A stretch of 64,000 nt of DNA from Enterococcus faecium (GTDB lineage: Bacteria > Bacillota > Bacilli > Lactobacillales > Enterococcaceae): the NCBI RefSeq assembly GCF_029023785.1, contig NZ_CP118955.1, positions 618,501-682,500 on the forward strand, written 5' to 3'. The notes under the pieces are model-generated. The model made no database searches. It was not told the DNA's origin and saw only the letters and a list, made by a program, of their open reading frames with translations. Made by a program: the position numbers and the translations under genes. Below are positions 17,189-25,913 of the stretch, one piece after another; within the stretch, counting starts at the first letter, position 1, and the number at the start of each line of letters is the position of its first letter.

Positions 17189-19249
17189 ATGTGTTCAAAA
17201 AGACGTTCAAAACAACTAAATAAACACGCTTGTCGTTTAGATAAGGAACGGTCGTGTTCTGAAAAACACTACGTTAAGTTTATGATGCGCACGATGCTGA
17301 TCAGTTTATCTGTAGGTGTCTATATGCATGTACCCGTTCAGGCAACGGCACAAACCATCAAGGTCGTACGTACCTCTGTTTCTGAGACCACTGATTCCCC
17401 TATCACTATTACTCATACTTTCACTGATGCAAATGGAAAACAGCTACTTCCTGCATTGACTTCCTATAATAAAGTCAGTTATCCTCCAACGATAAACCAC
17501 TACTGGTTAATTCCTAACAAAACATTATGGACATCGGAAACCGGAAGCAGTGTGCCGCTTTCTATCTTTTCCGATATGACTGATCCTACAAAAGGTGATC
17601 AGTTAAAACAGATCACTGATATTTTGAATCATGCTTTGACAGATATAAAGAACGGTGGAAGCGCACAAGTTTCTTATGTATATGAAAAAGATTATTCACA
17701 GTTTGAAGGAAAGAAAATCGATGTTCTGGCAGGGACAAAAGTTTCGATATCTGATCTGGTAGAAAGGCTGAAGAACGCAGATGGAACACAAGGAGATATG
17801 TCCAAAGTAATTTCAAACAATGGGAATATCGTGGATACGACTAATACAGGAACATCTACTATTTCCTTGTCCTATTTTGATCCAATTGCTTTAAAAACAA
17901 TGACTGCATCTGCTGTGATCCATGTTCGTGCTGATCAAACAGCTATCAAAGGAAAAGATCTTCACTTAAGAACAGGAGAGAGTTACGCCCCTAAAGATCT
18001 TGTTGAATATGTAACAAAAAGCGATGGAACTTCAGGAAATAAAGAAGAAATCAAAATGAACGGGACAGTAGATACTACAACTCCGGGAGAATATCCCGTT
18101 GTATTAACTTATATAGACTCGAAAACATCAAATGTGGCAGAAACAACAGCTGTAGTTTATGTAGAAGCATCTGCTGCTTCATCGACTGTCATCACTCATT
18201 TTATAGATAGTCAAACAAATAAAGAACTTCAAGCAGAAACACATATGAGTAGTGTAAATCGTATTCCTGATTTGCGCCTACCTGCTGAATTTTCTGATCG
18301 AGTGCCAAATATAGATTTATCGACTTATGAACAAGACGGAAAAGTCACTTCTATTTCTGATTGGATGCAAGCAAACGGATTAGACAGAAAAAGTCACTGG
18401 TCGGAGATCCTTGAAGTACTTCACTCAGAACTGATGAATAACAGGAAGCAATCAGGAGGGGAAATTACCTTTACTTATGTTTATATACCAGACAATCGTT
18501 CATTAGAAGGCCATGATCTTATTGTTCATCCAAACGAAAAAATAAACAAAGAAGAGTTGATCCAATCAGCAACAAATTCCTTAGATAAACCCGTACCGTT
18601 AAAGGATGTATCGGTTACAATCAATGAAGTACCATTGGAGGATGGTTATTTGACCAAACAAACAGGTGATTTTACGATTATGTATAGTTATCATGACCCG
18701 TATTCACTCCAAGAACTCCATGCTCAGTCGCTTTTACACGTTTTACCATTAAAAAAACAGATAAGACAAAAAGAACAAAAAAAACAAGAAGAAAACTTGT
18801 CAGAAAAAAAACAACAAATGGCTCATGCAGTTTCTCCAACAGGGGAAGCAAAGCAAACAAGAAATTTACAGCCAGCAAGAATATCTAGAAAAATCTCAGA
18901 ATCTAATAAAACGATAAGGCAAGAAGCTCATTTGGCCCCACAAGTTTCTGGATTGGAAAATGAAATTTTAGAGCCTAAAATAAAACAACAATCAGAAAAA
19001 GAATTTGTTGCTAAACAGTCGGCAGATCAGAATGAATCAGATGACCAGAAGGAAACGAAGAAAAAACGCTTGTCAACTATTGATTCCACCGATGAGCATC
19101 TGCAGCCGCAAGTACCACTTCCTAGTCCGGGAACACCCGCACCTGGTGGAGGTATTCCTTCTTCTGCTTTAGGAGATTTCATGCGAGGTATGGCAGGAAC
19201 ATGGGTATACGCTAATCGAAATGAATTTGGCGCAGATGACTGGTTCTGA
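17189..19249 (+). CDS. Large secreted protein with MucBP-like and Ig-like repeats
   Basis: 686 residues. A long charged n-region (residues 1-33) precedes a signal hydrophobic stretch ending near VQATA (about residue 54). Then follow a MucBP-like block (70-165), two Ig-like blocks (about 172-247 and 252-327) of the kind with a DTTTPGEYPVVLTY strand, a second MucBP-like block (about 334-432) and a third Ig-like block (437-518). A Lys/Gln/Glu-rich stalk (520-650) ends in a Pro/Gly-rich linker and a C-terminus WVYANRNEFGADDWF. There is no LPXTG motif, C-terminal membrane segment or WxL domain, so wall attachment is unclear. ATG follows AGGGAGGA. It is probably an adhesin or matrix protein, an inference from domain type. 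Confidence 0.75.
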   Translation: MCSKRRSKQLNKHACRLDKERSCSEKHYVKFMMRTMLISLSVGVYMHVPVQATAQTIKVVRTSVSETTDSPITITHTFTDANGKQLLPALTSYNKVSYPPTINHYWLIPNKTLWTSETGSSVPLSIFSDMTDPTKGDQLKQITDILNHALTDIKNGGSAQVSYVYEKDYSQFEGKKIDVLAGTKVSISDLVERLKNADGTQGDMSKVISNNGNIVDTTNTGTSTISLSYFDPIALKTMTASAVIHVRADQTAIKGKDLHLRTGESYAPKDLVEYVTKSDGTSGNKEEIKMNGTVDTTTPGEYPVVLTYIDSKTSNVAETTAVVYVEASAASSTVITHFIDSQTNKELQAETHMSSVNRIPDLRLPAEFSDRVPNIDLSTYEQDGKVTSISDWMQANGLDRKSHWSEILEVLHSELMNNRKQSGGEITFTYVYIPDNRSLEGHDLIVHPNEKINKEELIQSATNSLDKPVPLKDVSVTINEVPLEDGYLTKQTGDFTIMYSYHDPYSLQELHAQSLLHVLPLKKQIRQKEQKKQEENLSEKKQQMAHAVSPTGEAKQTRNLQPARISRKISESNKTIRQEAHLAPQVSGLENEILEPKIKQQSEKEFVAKQSADQNESDDQKETKKKRLSTIDSTDEHLQPQVPLPSPGTPAPGGGIPSSALGDFMRGMAGTWVYANRNEFGADDWF

Positions 19250-19331
19250 TTTATATCTCTATCTGTTATAGTCAAATAAGTAGCTGAGTCATATGTTATT
19301 TGGCATAATGGAGACGAGGAGGGATAGAAAA

Positions 19332-19901
19332 ATGTTAGATAAAACGTTACCTTACGCAGAAATCTGGATGACAAGACCACTTCAACAAAATGTTCCAATC
19401 ACGCCTTTAGCGGAAGGTTTTGAATTTCGATTTTATCAAAAAGAAGATGAATCTGCTTGGGCGGAGATTGAGACTTCCGTTGGGGAATTTCAAACGACAG
19501 ATGAAGCACTTGAGTATTTTCAACAAAACTTTGCTCCTTATCCTGAAGAACTTGAAAGAAGGATGTTTTTTGTAGAGACAAAAAAAGGAGAAAAAGTAGC
19601 AACCTGTACCGCTTGGCGAAAAAAATCAAGAGAGCAAGTGTATCCTGTTTTTCATTGGTTAGCAGTGAAACCAGATTACCAAGGAAAAGGGCTCGCAAAA
19701 GCATTGACTGCCAGAGTCTTGCAAGAATTTCCTACCCTCCATACGGACGGACCAATCTATCTTCACACACAGACATGGAGCCATCAGGCGATTGCTCTTT
19801 ATAAAAAAATGGGTTTTACTTTTATTGCTGAAAATCTAGACGGCACACCTAATCCAGATTATGAAAAAGTTATGCAGGTTTTAAGTAAATTAGATAAATA
19901 A
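19332..19901 (+). CDS. GNAT-family N-acetyltransferase
   Basis: 189 residues. The ATG at 19332 follows GAGGAGGGA; an ATG 39 bases earlier lacks a ribosome binding site. The C-terminal GNAT core is visible: VYPVFHWLAVKPDYQGKG carries the strand and acetyl-CoA loop (DYQGKGLAKALT), then SHQAIALYKKMGFTF. The N-terminus (LPYAEIWMTRP) is longer than in minimal GNATs. Substrate unknown. Ends before a degraded repeat and a bidirectional terminator. Confidence 0.85.
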   Translation: MLDKTLPYAEIWMTRPLQQNVPITPLAEGFEFRFYQKEDESAWAEIETSVGEFQTTDEALEYFQQNFAPYPEELERRMFFVETKKGEKVATCTAWRKKSREQVYPVFHWLAVKPDYQGKGLAKALTARVLQEFPTLHTDGPIYLHTQTWSHQAIALYKKMGFTFIAENLDGTPNPDYEKVMQVLSKLDK

Positions 19902-19905
19902 CGAA

Positions 19906-19992
19906 ATGGTGAAATAAGTCCTCAGTATTGGGATAAAAAACGAAATAGTCATTCCTCATATCTTACTTTTTTGAGTTAATACTATCGGATAA
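19906..19992. repeat. Degenerate hairpin repeat unit
   Basis: CCTCAGTATTGGG, CATTCCTCATATCTTA and TTGAGTTAATACT recall the inverted A/C-type units elsewhere, but the constant ends are lost. Probably an old copy. Confidence 0.45.
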
Positions 19993-20018
19993 CTAATGGC
20001 ATGCCATACATTCAAAAA

Positions 20019-20057
20019 AGAAGGGGCAGTGACAAAAGTATTGTCACTGCCCCTTCT
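20019..20057. terminator. Perfect bidirectional terminator with GTGACA-type core
   Basis: 17-bp perfect arms (20019-20035 and 20041-20057) around a 5-base loop, flanked by an A6 and a T6 run. It serves the GNAT gene and the convergent membrane-protein gene. Confidence 0.93.
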
Positions 20058-20075
20058 CTTGTTTTTTAGCATGTT

Positions 20076-20882
20076 TTATCGTTTGATTTTTTTAGGAATA
20101 AAATTCTTGATGAACGTAAATTTTTGGTAATCGTTTCGACTATAGAGGTAACCAAATACACTGAAAACAACTGCTCCAATAAAATTAACAAATAAATCCT
20201 TCATAGTATCCATGATTCCCACGTCTAAGTAACCATTTTGGATGATTGTTTTATCTGTTTTACCATCTGCATTTTGACTTTCAATGATTGTCCGAGTGAT
20301 ATCTGGAACATGATAGACAGTGTTTCCGTCTTTACTTAACTCCACACTATTGATTTGCTGGATGATCGTATCTTTTTGCATATCGAATTGCAGTAATTTA
20401 TCTGCTGAAAATTCCACAAACTCCCACATAACACCAACTGTCATCGAAAAACAGAAGGAAACAACTGCTAGTAATAAAGGAGTCAAGTTCATGGTTTTTG
20501 TATTTTTATTGAGCAAATAAACAAGGGAAAAGCCGACACCCCCAGCTAAAAATCCGCTGAATGCATGTAGAAAAGTATCCCACATTGAAAAATAGCCATA
20601 AAAATCACTTAACTCTCCTAAAACTGTTGAACTAAAAATAAAAGATAACAAAATGATTTCTAGCATATTTGGAATCTGTATCTTTAATATCTTTTCTAGG
20701 AAATAAGGAATTTCAAACAAAATCAGTGTCAATAATAAAAGCATCGTATTTCCCCAATGTTGGTTCCAAATCTGATCAGCCAACATAATAACAACGATGA
20801 TACGTAATAAAATATAGATTCCATTTGTGATTCTGCCAGCAGTTTTTGTACTGTTCGTAAAAAAGGTTTTCAAATGATTCAT
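20076..20882 (-). CDS. Multi-pass membrane protein, DUF2238-like
   Basis: 268 residues with about seven hydrophobic segments. The central part, DTFLHAFSGFLAGGVGFSLVYLLN and VGVMWEFVEFSADKLLQFDMQ, carries His, Glu and Asp residues inside or next to membrane helices, as in YjdF/DUF2238-type proteins. A hydrophilic stretch (QINSVELSKDGNTVYHVPD) sits between the last helices, followed by DTMKDLFVNFIGAVVFS. The C-terminus is strongly basic (KKIKR). Function unknown. ATG follows AAGGAG. It is transcribed away from the flavoprotein gene. Confidence 0.6.
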   Translation of the reverse strand: MNHLKTFFTNSTKTAGRITNGIYILLRIIVVIMLADQIWNQHWGNTMLLLLTLILFEIPYFLEKILKIQIPNMLEIILLSFIFSSTVLGELSDFYGYFSMWDTFLHAFSGFLAGGVGFSLVYLLNKNTKTMNLTPLLLAVVSFCFSMTVGVMWEFVEFSADKLLQFDMQKDTIIQQINSVELSKDGNTVYHVPDITRTIIESQNADGKTDKTIIQNGYLDVGIMDTMKDLFVNFIGAVVFSVFGYLYSRNDYQKFTFIKNFIPKKIKR

Positions 20883-20964
20883 AAAATAACTCCTTCATGT
20901 ATATCCTTAATTATACTAAGAAGCGTGTGTTTACCAAAGCTATATGACTTAAAGAAAAACAGAG

Positions 20965-20993
20965 TTGATATTGTGAAAAAAATCACTTAATAT
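20965..20993 (+). promoter_or_regulatory. Promoter with embedded Rex-type box
   Basis: TTGATA (20965-20970) and TAATAT (20988-20993) are 17 bp apart. TTGTGAAAAAAATCACTT (20971-20988) fills the spacer and matches 15 of 18 positions of the Rex consensus TTGTGAAWWWWTTCACAA, which is quoted from memory. Binding there would block RNA polymerase until NADH rises. Confidence 0.7.
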
Positions 20994-21019
20994 AGTATAA
21001 GGAGAAAAGGGGGATACAA

Positions 21020-22534
21020 ATGAAAAAATTAGTTGCTGGTTTATTAACAGCCGTTGCACTTCTTGCTATGAGCGCATGCGGCGCAGATCAGAAAAATACA
21101 GCGCAGACAAGTTCTAGTACGAAGGAATCTGCCGAAGTATCATCAGGCGCTTCTGAACAAGTATATACAGATCCAAAAGAAATGAAAGAATCTTATGATG
21201 TCGTGATTATTGGAGCTGGTGGTGCAGGGATGGCAGCAGCTATCGAAGCAAAAGATGCTGGGTTGAATCCAGTAATTTTGGAAAAGATGCCTGTTGCCGG
21301 AGGAAACACATCTAAATCATCAAGCGGTATGAATGCTTCAGAAACAAAATTTCAAAAAGAAGAAGGAATCAAAGACTCGAATGATGCCTTCTATGAAGAA
21401 ACGCTAAAAGGTGGTGGAGGAACGAATGATAAAGAAATGCTTCGATACTTTGTCGATCACTCTGCTGATGCGGTCGATTGGCTAGATCAAAACGGTATCA
21501 AACTGGACAACTTAACGATCACTGGAGGGATGAGTGAAAAGAGGACACATCGTCCGTCTGATGGCTCGGCTATTGGTGGATACTTAGTGGAGGGGTTATT
21601 GAATAACGTCCATGAGCGGGAAATCCCTATTTTTGTCAACGCAGATGTGACAGACATTAAGAAAAATGGGGAAACGGTCAATGAAGTGACTGTACATGTT
21701 CAAGGAGAAGAACCAAAAGAGGTCACCGGAAAAGCAATCGTAGTTACCACAGGCGGTTTTGGTGCCAGCAAAGAATTTATTGAAAAATATCGTCCCGATT
21801 TAGCTGATTATATTACGACAAATCAAGAAGGATCAACTGGAGATGGTATCACCATGATTGAAAAATTAGGTGGACAAACCGTTGATATGGATAAAATACA
21901 AATTCATCCAACTGTGCAGCAGGATGAGGGGGTCTTGATTGGTGAGGTTGTTCGCGGAGAAGGAGCAATCTTGGTCGATCAAGAGGGGAAAAGATTTGTC
22001 AATGAAATGGATACAAGGGATAAAGTATCTGCAGCAATTACAGCATTGCCTGAAAAATCAGCTTATTTGATTTTTGACCAAGGCGTGCGTGATCGTGCCA
22101 CAGCTATTGAATTTTATGACCAAAAAGGATATGTCACAACTGGAAAGACAATGGAAGAATTAGCAGAAAAAATCGATTTACCAAAAGAAACACTAGCAAA
22201 AACAGTTGATGGATGGAATACGGATGTTGCGGAGAAAAAAGATGCTCAATTCAACCGTGCCACAGCCATGGAACATGACTTATCGTCTCCGAATTATTAT
22301 GCGATCAAAATCGCACCAGGAATCCATTACACGATGGGCGGTGTGAAAATCAATACGAACACTGAAGTATTAGATAAAGAAAACCAGCCAATTAGGGGGT
22401 TATATGCTGCTGGTGAAGTCACAGGTGGCTTACATGGAAACAACCGGATCGGTGGAAATTCAGTTGCGGAGATCATTATTTTTGGGCGACAAGCGGGCAT
22501 ACAAGCAGCTCGATTTGCTTCGGAAAATGAATGA
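21020..22534 (+). CDS. Extracellular lipoprotein flavoprotein, fumarate/urocanate reductase type
   Basis: 504 residues. The N-terminus is a lipoprotein signal peptide with lipobox LAMSAC (Cys20), then a Ser/Thr-rich linker to about residue 55. The FAD domain opens with DVVIIGAGGAGMAAAIEAKDAG and closes with NNRIGGNSVAEIIIFGRQAG. The active-site region has THRPSDGSAIGG, IQIHPTV and VVRGEGAILVDQEGKRFVNE, as in soluble fumarate reductase flavoproteins. No FMN-binding or heme domain is present, so an external electron donor is needed. It may act in anaerobic respiration or extracellular electron transfer outside the cell. A Rex-type box lies in its promoter. The substrate could be fumarate, urocanate or a related enoate. 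Confidence 0.85.
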   Translation: MKKLVAGLLTAVALLAMSACGADQKNTAQTSSSTKESAEVSSGASEQVYTDPKEMKESYDVVIIGAGGAGMAAAIEAKDAGLNPVILEKMPVAGGNTSKSSSGMNASETKFQKEEGIKDSNDAFYEETLKGGGGTNDKEMLRYFVDHSADAVDWLDQNGIKLDNLTITGGMSEKRTHRPSDGSAIGGYLVEGLLNNVHEREIPIFVNADVTDIKKNGETVNEVTVHVQGEEPKEVTGKAIVVTTGGFGASKEFIEKYRPDLADYITTNQEGSTGDGITMIEKLGGQTVDMDKIQIHPTVQQDEGVLIGEVVRGEGAILVDQEGKRFVNEMDTRDKVSAAITALPEKSAYLIFDQGVRDRATAIEFYDQKGYVTTGKTMEELAEKIDLPKETLAKTVDGWNTDVAEKKDAQFNRATAMEHDLSSPNYYAIKIAPGIHYTMGGVKINTNTEVLDKENQPIRGLYAAGEVTGGLHGNNRIGGNSVAEIIIFGRQAGIQAARFASENE

Positions 22535-22551
22535 AATAGAACGTAAATAAA

Positions 22552-22793
22552 AAGAGGTTGTGAAATCAGCGTTTTGACCTGAGTATTAGAGAAACAAACG
22601 GCAAAATAGTTCCTCATATTTTGCCGTTTTTTGAGCTAATACCGAGGGTCAGCTGATTGAACACTGTTTAGTGAAGAGGTTGTGAAAAAGCTGCCCTGCA
22701 TCAAGTAATAAGAACAGCCAAGTAAAAACAGCTTCTTATGTTTTTAACTTGGTTGGACTTATTACCGCAGATGCAAGCTTTTGAACACCATTT
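22552..22793. repeat. Two inverted-orientation hairpin repeats (A then B)
   Basis: Read on the minus strand, a B unit and an A unit in the same head-to-tail form as elsewhere. The A unit spans about 22552-22671 and the B unit 22673-22793. They lie at the 3' end of the flavoprotein gene. Confidence 0.88.
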
Positions 22794-22803
22794 GTTCGGA
22801 AAA

Positions 22804-22980
22804 AGAGCGTGAGACAAAAGTGTTCTTTACTTTTGTCCCACGCTCTAAACACGTATAAACGGCGGAAGCAGAAGCAACTCCTTTGGAAATTAGCTGGAAT
22901 TCACAAAAATTTGAAAAGCAATTTTCGTGAATTTCTTCTTATTTCTTGGAGTTAAACGCTTCTGTCCCAGCCTCTTTTTT
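22804..22980. repeat. Long double-hairpin intergenic element, copy 2 (type E, inverted)
   Basis: Near-identical reverse complement of 2716-2896. It contains GAGCGTGAGACAAAAGT/ACTTTTGTCCCACGCTC and the long arm pair ending AGCCTCTTTTTT. It lies between convergent genes, as does copy 1. Confidence 0.88.
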
Positions 22981-22993
22981 GATCAGCATGATT

Positions 22994-23977
22994 TTATTCA
23001 GTTATCTTCAAAATGATTTTTCCGATGTTTTTGTTTGCTTCCATATATTCATGCGCTTGTTTGACTGCGCTGAATTGGAATGTACGGTCAATGATTGGCC
23101 GAATCTTGCCATTTTCTAGAAAAGGCCCAGCTTTTTGCATAAAAGTTTGTGCGAGCTCTGCTTTATACTGATCACTTCTAGGTGTCAATAATGTACCAAG
23201 CAGTTGGACACGTTTCCCAATCAATACACCAAGGTCTATCTCAGGCACGATGGTCCCACCTAGCATACCAATCAAGACCCAACGTCCATCAACGGCTATA
23301 GAAGCTAAATTCTTTTCCCAGTAAGAAGCGCCGATGAAATCCAAAATAACATCGATTCCCCGACCTTCAGTGATTTTTCGTACCTCTTCTTGAAAGTCTT
23401 GTTTTTTATAGTTGATCAATTCATCTGCACCAAGTTCTTTACAAAAGGCGAGTTTTTCTTCTGATCCTGCAGTAACGATGATTTTCGCGTGAGAAAGCTG
23501 TCTAGCTAATTGGATCGCTGCTGTTCCCACACCACTTGCTCCTGCATGGATCAAGACAGTTTCGCCTTCTTGTAATTTTCCAAGCCAGTAAAGTGTTTGA
23601 TAAGCAGTCAAAAAAACTTCTGAGATTCCAGCAGCAGAAACATAGTCTAGCGTATCAGGGAGAAGGATTGCACGATCGGCAGGCATCACAGCATATTCGG
23701 CATAACCACCTAGATTGACTAATCCGTATACTTTTGTCCCAGGAGTAAAAGTGGAGATATCACTTTTATTCTCAACTACCTCTCCAGCTACTTCGACTCC
23801 CAAAATAGGGTAGGGAGGTTTCAAAGAGACTGATTCTCTTTTCATAATATCTGTTCGATTGACAGCTGCTGTATGGACTTTGATCAGTAATTCGCCTTGT
23901 TTTGGTTTAGGAACAGGCACTTCAATTTGTTCTAATACATCTACAGAACCAGGATGCTTGATTGAAATGGCACGCAT
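22994..23977 (-). CDS. NADPH:quinone reductase-like zinc-independent alcohol dehydrogenase
   Basis: 327 residues of the quinone oxidoreductase (QOR/PIG3) branch of MDR proteins. The GroES-like N-terminus has VHTAAVNRTDIMKRES and GVEVAGEVVE. The Rossmann part has VLIHAGASGVGTAAIQLARQ and TAGSEEKLAFCKELGADELINYK. No structural zinc Cys cluster is seen. It likely reduces quinones or reactive enals with NADPH. It lies 4 bp after the NAD(P)-binding protein gene, so the two form an operon and may both deal with electrophile or redox stress. Confidence 0.88.
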   Translation of the reverse strand: MRAISIKHPGSVDVLEQIEVPVPKPKQGELLIKVHTAAVNRTDIMKRESVSLKPPYPILGVEVAGEVVENKSDISTFTPGTKVYGLVNLGGYAEYAVMPADRAILLPDTLDYVSAAGISEVFLTAYQTLYWLGKLQEGETVLIHAGASGVGTAAIQLARQLSHAKIIVTAGSEEKLAFCKELGADELINYKKQDFQEEVRKITEGRGIDVILDFIGASYWEKNLASIAVDGRWVLIGMLGGTIVPEIDLGVLIGKRVQLLGTLLTPRSDQYKAELAQTFMQKAGPFLENGKIRPIIDRTFQFSAVKQAHEYMEANKNIGKIILKITE

Positions 23978-23981
23978 GGAT

Positions 23982-24629
23982 CTATCCCTCCTTTGCCCAT
24001 TCTTGGAATGCTGTATTCAACTCTTTGCTACCTTCAGAAAGTACTAGAGTCGTACGAGAAATATCCGTTTCTTCCACTAGAGCGGCAAGTACAGCAGCAA
24101 CTGTAGAGCGAGTGATCGTTTTTGATGCCTTCTCATTAGGCTTAGTTAATTGAATGGAAGTAACTTCTTCATCGTTAGTCAATGTGACTGGTTGAAGAAT
24201 GACAAAATCTAAGTTAGTTCGTTTCAGCCATTCATCTGCATAATGTTTAGTAATATAATAATCTGTCATGGACTCAGGCCATTTTGCTGGTTCATCTGCA
24301 TAAACAGCACTGACCATCAGATAGCGAGAGACATGCGCATTTTCAGCTGCGATCACTGTTTTGATTGCGCCATCCAAGTCTACTTGCAGAAGATTCTTTC
24401 CTTGAGAGCCGGCAGCAAAAATTAATACATCGATGCCTTTGAATGCTTCGGTCATTTTTTCCACGGACCAAGTTAAATCAAAAGAGACATACGAAACATT
24501 CTCTTTTTTTACTAATGTTTGGGAAGCGACATCTCTCACCCCTGCAAAAATTTCATGGGAACTTGGAGCTAAATCTTTTATCAGGTGTCGGCCAATTTGT
24601 CCGTTTGCACCTACAACAAAAATTTTCAT
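23982..24629 (-). CDS. NAD(P)-binding SDR-type protein (YwnB-like)
   Basis: 215 residues, an atypical short-chain dehydrogenase fold. The start is the ATG at 24629 after AAAGGA. The nucleotide motif is VVGANGQIGRHLIKDL, followed by VSYVSFDLTW, DVLIFAAGSQ and the YYITKHYADEWLK segment in place of a YxxxK. It resembles NmrA/YwnB-type NAD(P)H-binding proteins, some of which are redox sensors. It is the promoter-proximal gene of a pair with the quinone reductase. Confidence 0.85.
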   Translation of the reverse strand: MKIFVVGANGQIGRHLIKDLAPSSHEIFAGVRDVASQTLVKKENVSYVSFDLTWSVEKMTEAFKGIDVLIFAAGSQGKNLLQVDLDGAIKTVIAAENAHVSRYLMVSAVYADEPAKWPESMTDYYITKHYADEWLKRTNLDFVILQPVTLTNDEEVTSIQLTKPNEKASKTITRSTVAAVLAALVEETDISRTTLVLSEGSKELNTAFQEWAKEG

Positions 24630-24713
24630 TTGGATCATCCTTTCGACGTCAAATCTTTCCATTCAATAGTAACACCAAAAGAGAAAAAAATCAGAGATCG
24701 GCTACGATGACTA

Positions 24714-25346
24714 TCAGTTAGTAAGAGAAGGGTGCTTGAAGTATCTTAACAAGACATTGCATACTGCTGCAGTCGCAAGACCTGCGACGATTCCTTCAGG
24801 TATACCACTTGTAAAAATAACCGCTAGAATAGCTGAATAAACAGCATTTAAATTTGTTCCGATGACTTTGGCATAATCTTGCTGGAATAAAAAGTAGATC
24901 ATATTCATCACTAAAATCGTATTGGTCAATGAACCGGAAAGTCCAGCTAAGAATAAAGAAACGGAATCTGCTTTTTGTTTCATTAGTTTGCGCAGACCTT
25001 TATAAACGAAATAAGGAACCACCCCAATCAAGATACGAGGAATAAACGCGATCAGCAAGGCTTTCCAGCTTCCATGTTCTGTTCCGATGACTGGGATAAA
25101 CGGAGAAAAGACAAAAGACAAAGGTGTTTGGATAACTGTGCTACGGATCATGCTGATCAGTCCAAATGTACCGCCAAGAAAAGCACCTAGTCTTGGTCCT
25201 AAAACGATCGAAGCAATGATTACAGGAATATGCATGGTTGTTGCATTGATTGGACCGATAGGGATAAAACCTAAAGGCGTAACAGCTAATAAAATCAAAA
25301 TAGCTAAAAACATCGCAGTTAATGTAAAGTTTTTTGTATTTTTCAT
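24714..25346 (-). CDS. panT: ECF transporter S component, probable pantothenate transporter PanT
   Basis: 210 residues with about six hydrophobic segments. The loop IGPINATTMHIPVIIASIVLGPRLGAFLGG is typical of ECF substrate-binding subunits. The gene follows coaB and coaC closely, which fits the pantothenate-specific S component of lactic acid bacteria. The shared EcfA/A'/T energising module is not in this window. The specificity assignment rests on the operon context. Confidence 0.72.
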   Translation of the reverse strand: MKNTKNFTLTAMFLAILILLAVTPLGFIPIGPINATTMHIPVIIASIVLGPRLGAFLGGTFGLISMIRSTVIQTPLSFVFSPFIPVIGTEHGSWKALLIAFIPRILIGVVPYFVYKGLRKLMKQKADSVSLFLAGLSGSLTNTILVMNMIYFLFQQDYAKVIGTNLNAVYSAILAVIFTSGIPEGIVAGLATAAVCNVLLRYFKHPSLTN

Positions 25347-25361
25347 AAGTACTCCTTTTTT

Positions 25362-25913
25362 CTAAGCATTTCTTTCATTAAGAGTCAGCATGACCTGTTC
25401 GATGATCGTCTGAATATCAGCTAAGGCACCTTTTCCAAAATCTCCACAAGCTAAAAGAGATTCTCTTGGTTCAATTTCCTGATAGCCGACAGATCTCAAT
25501 GTTTCCAGATTACGCTGAGTGATCGGGTTTTGATACATATTCGTGTTCATGGCAGGGGCAATCAATTTTGGTGTTCCCACTGGAAGCGCCATTGCGACTG
25601 TTGAAAGAAGATCGTCTGCAATGCCATTTGCTAGCTTGCCGATAATGTTTGCTGTAGCAGGCGCGATGAGAAACAAGTCAGCTTGTTTTGCTAGTTCGAT
25701 ATGATTGATTACCTGCGGATTTGATTCTTGCATGACGTCTGTATGGACTGCGCGCTTCGACAGAGATTGCAAGGTTAATGGCGTGATAAAATGTGTGCTG
25801 CTTTTAGACATAATCACATCTATCTGGGCACCTAATTTGACGAATTGACTTGTAAGATCAGCGCTTTTGTAAGCAGAAATACTTCCAGTAACGCCTAGTA
25901 AGATCTTTTTCAT
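25362..25913 (-). CDS. coaC: Phosphopantothenoylcysteine decarboxylase
   Basis: Decarboxylates 4'-phosphopantothenoylcysteine in coenzyme A synthesis, using FMN. 183 residues. N-terminal LLGVTGSISAYKSADL, the flavin region IAPATANIIGKLANGIADDLLS, and the PAMNTNMY and ACGDFGKGALAD motifs are present, the last with the active-site Cys. It is separate from coaB, as usual in streptococci and enterococci, and overlaps it by 4 bp. Confidence 0.95.
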   Translation of the reverse strand: MKKILLGVTGSISAYKSADLTSQFVKLGAQIDVIMSKSSTHFITPLTLQSLSKRAVHTDVMQESNPQVINHIELAKQADLFLIAPATANIIGKLANGIADDLLSTVAMALPVGTPKLIAPAMNTNMYQNPITQRNLETLRSVGYQEIEPRESLLACGDFGKGALADIQTIIEQVMLTLNERNA

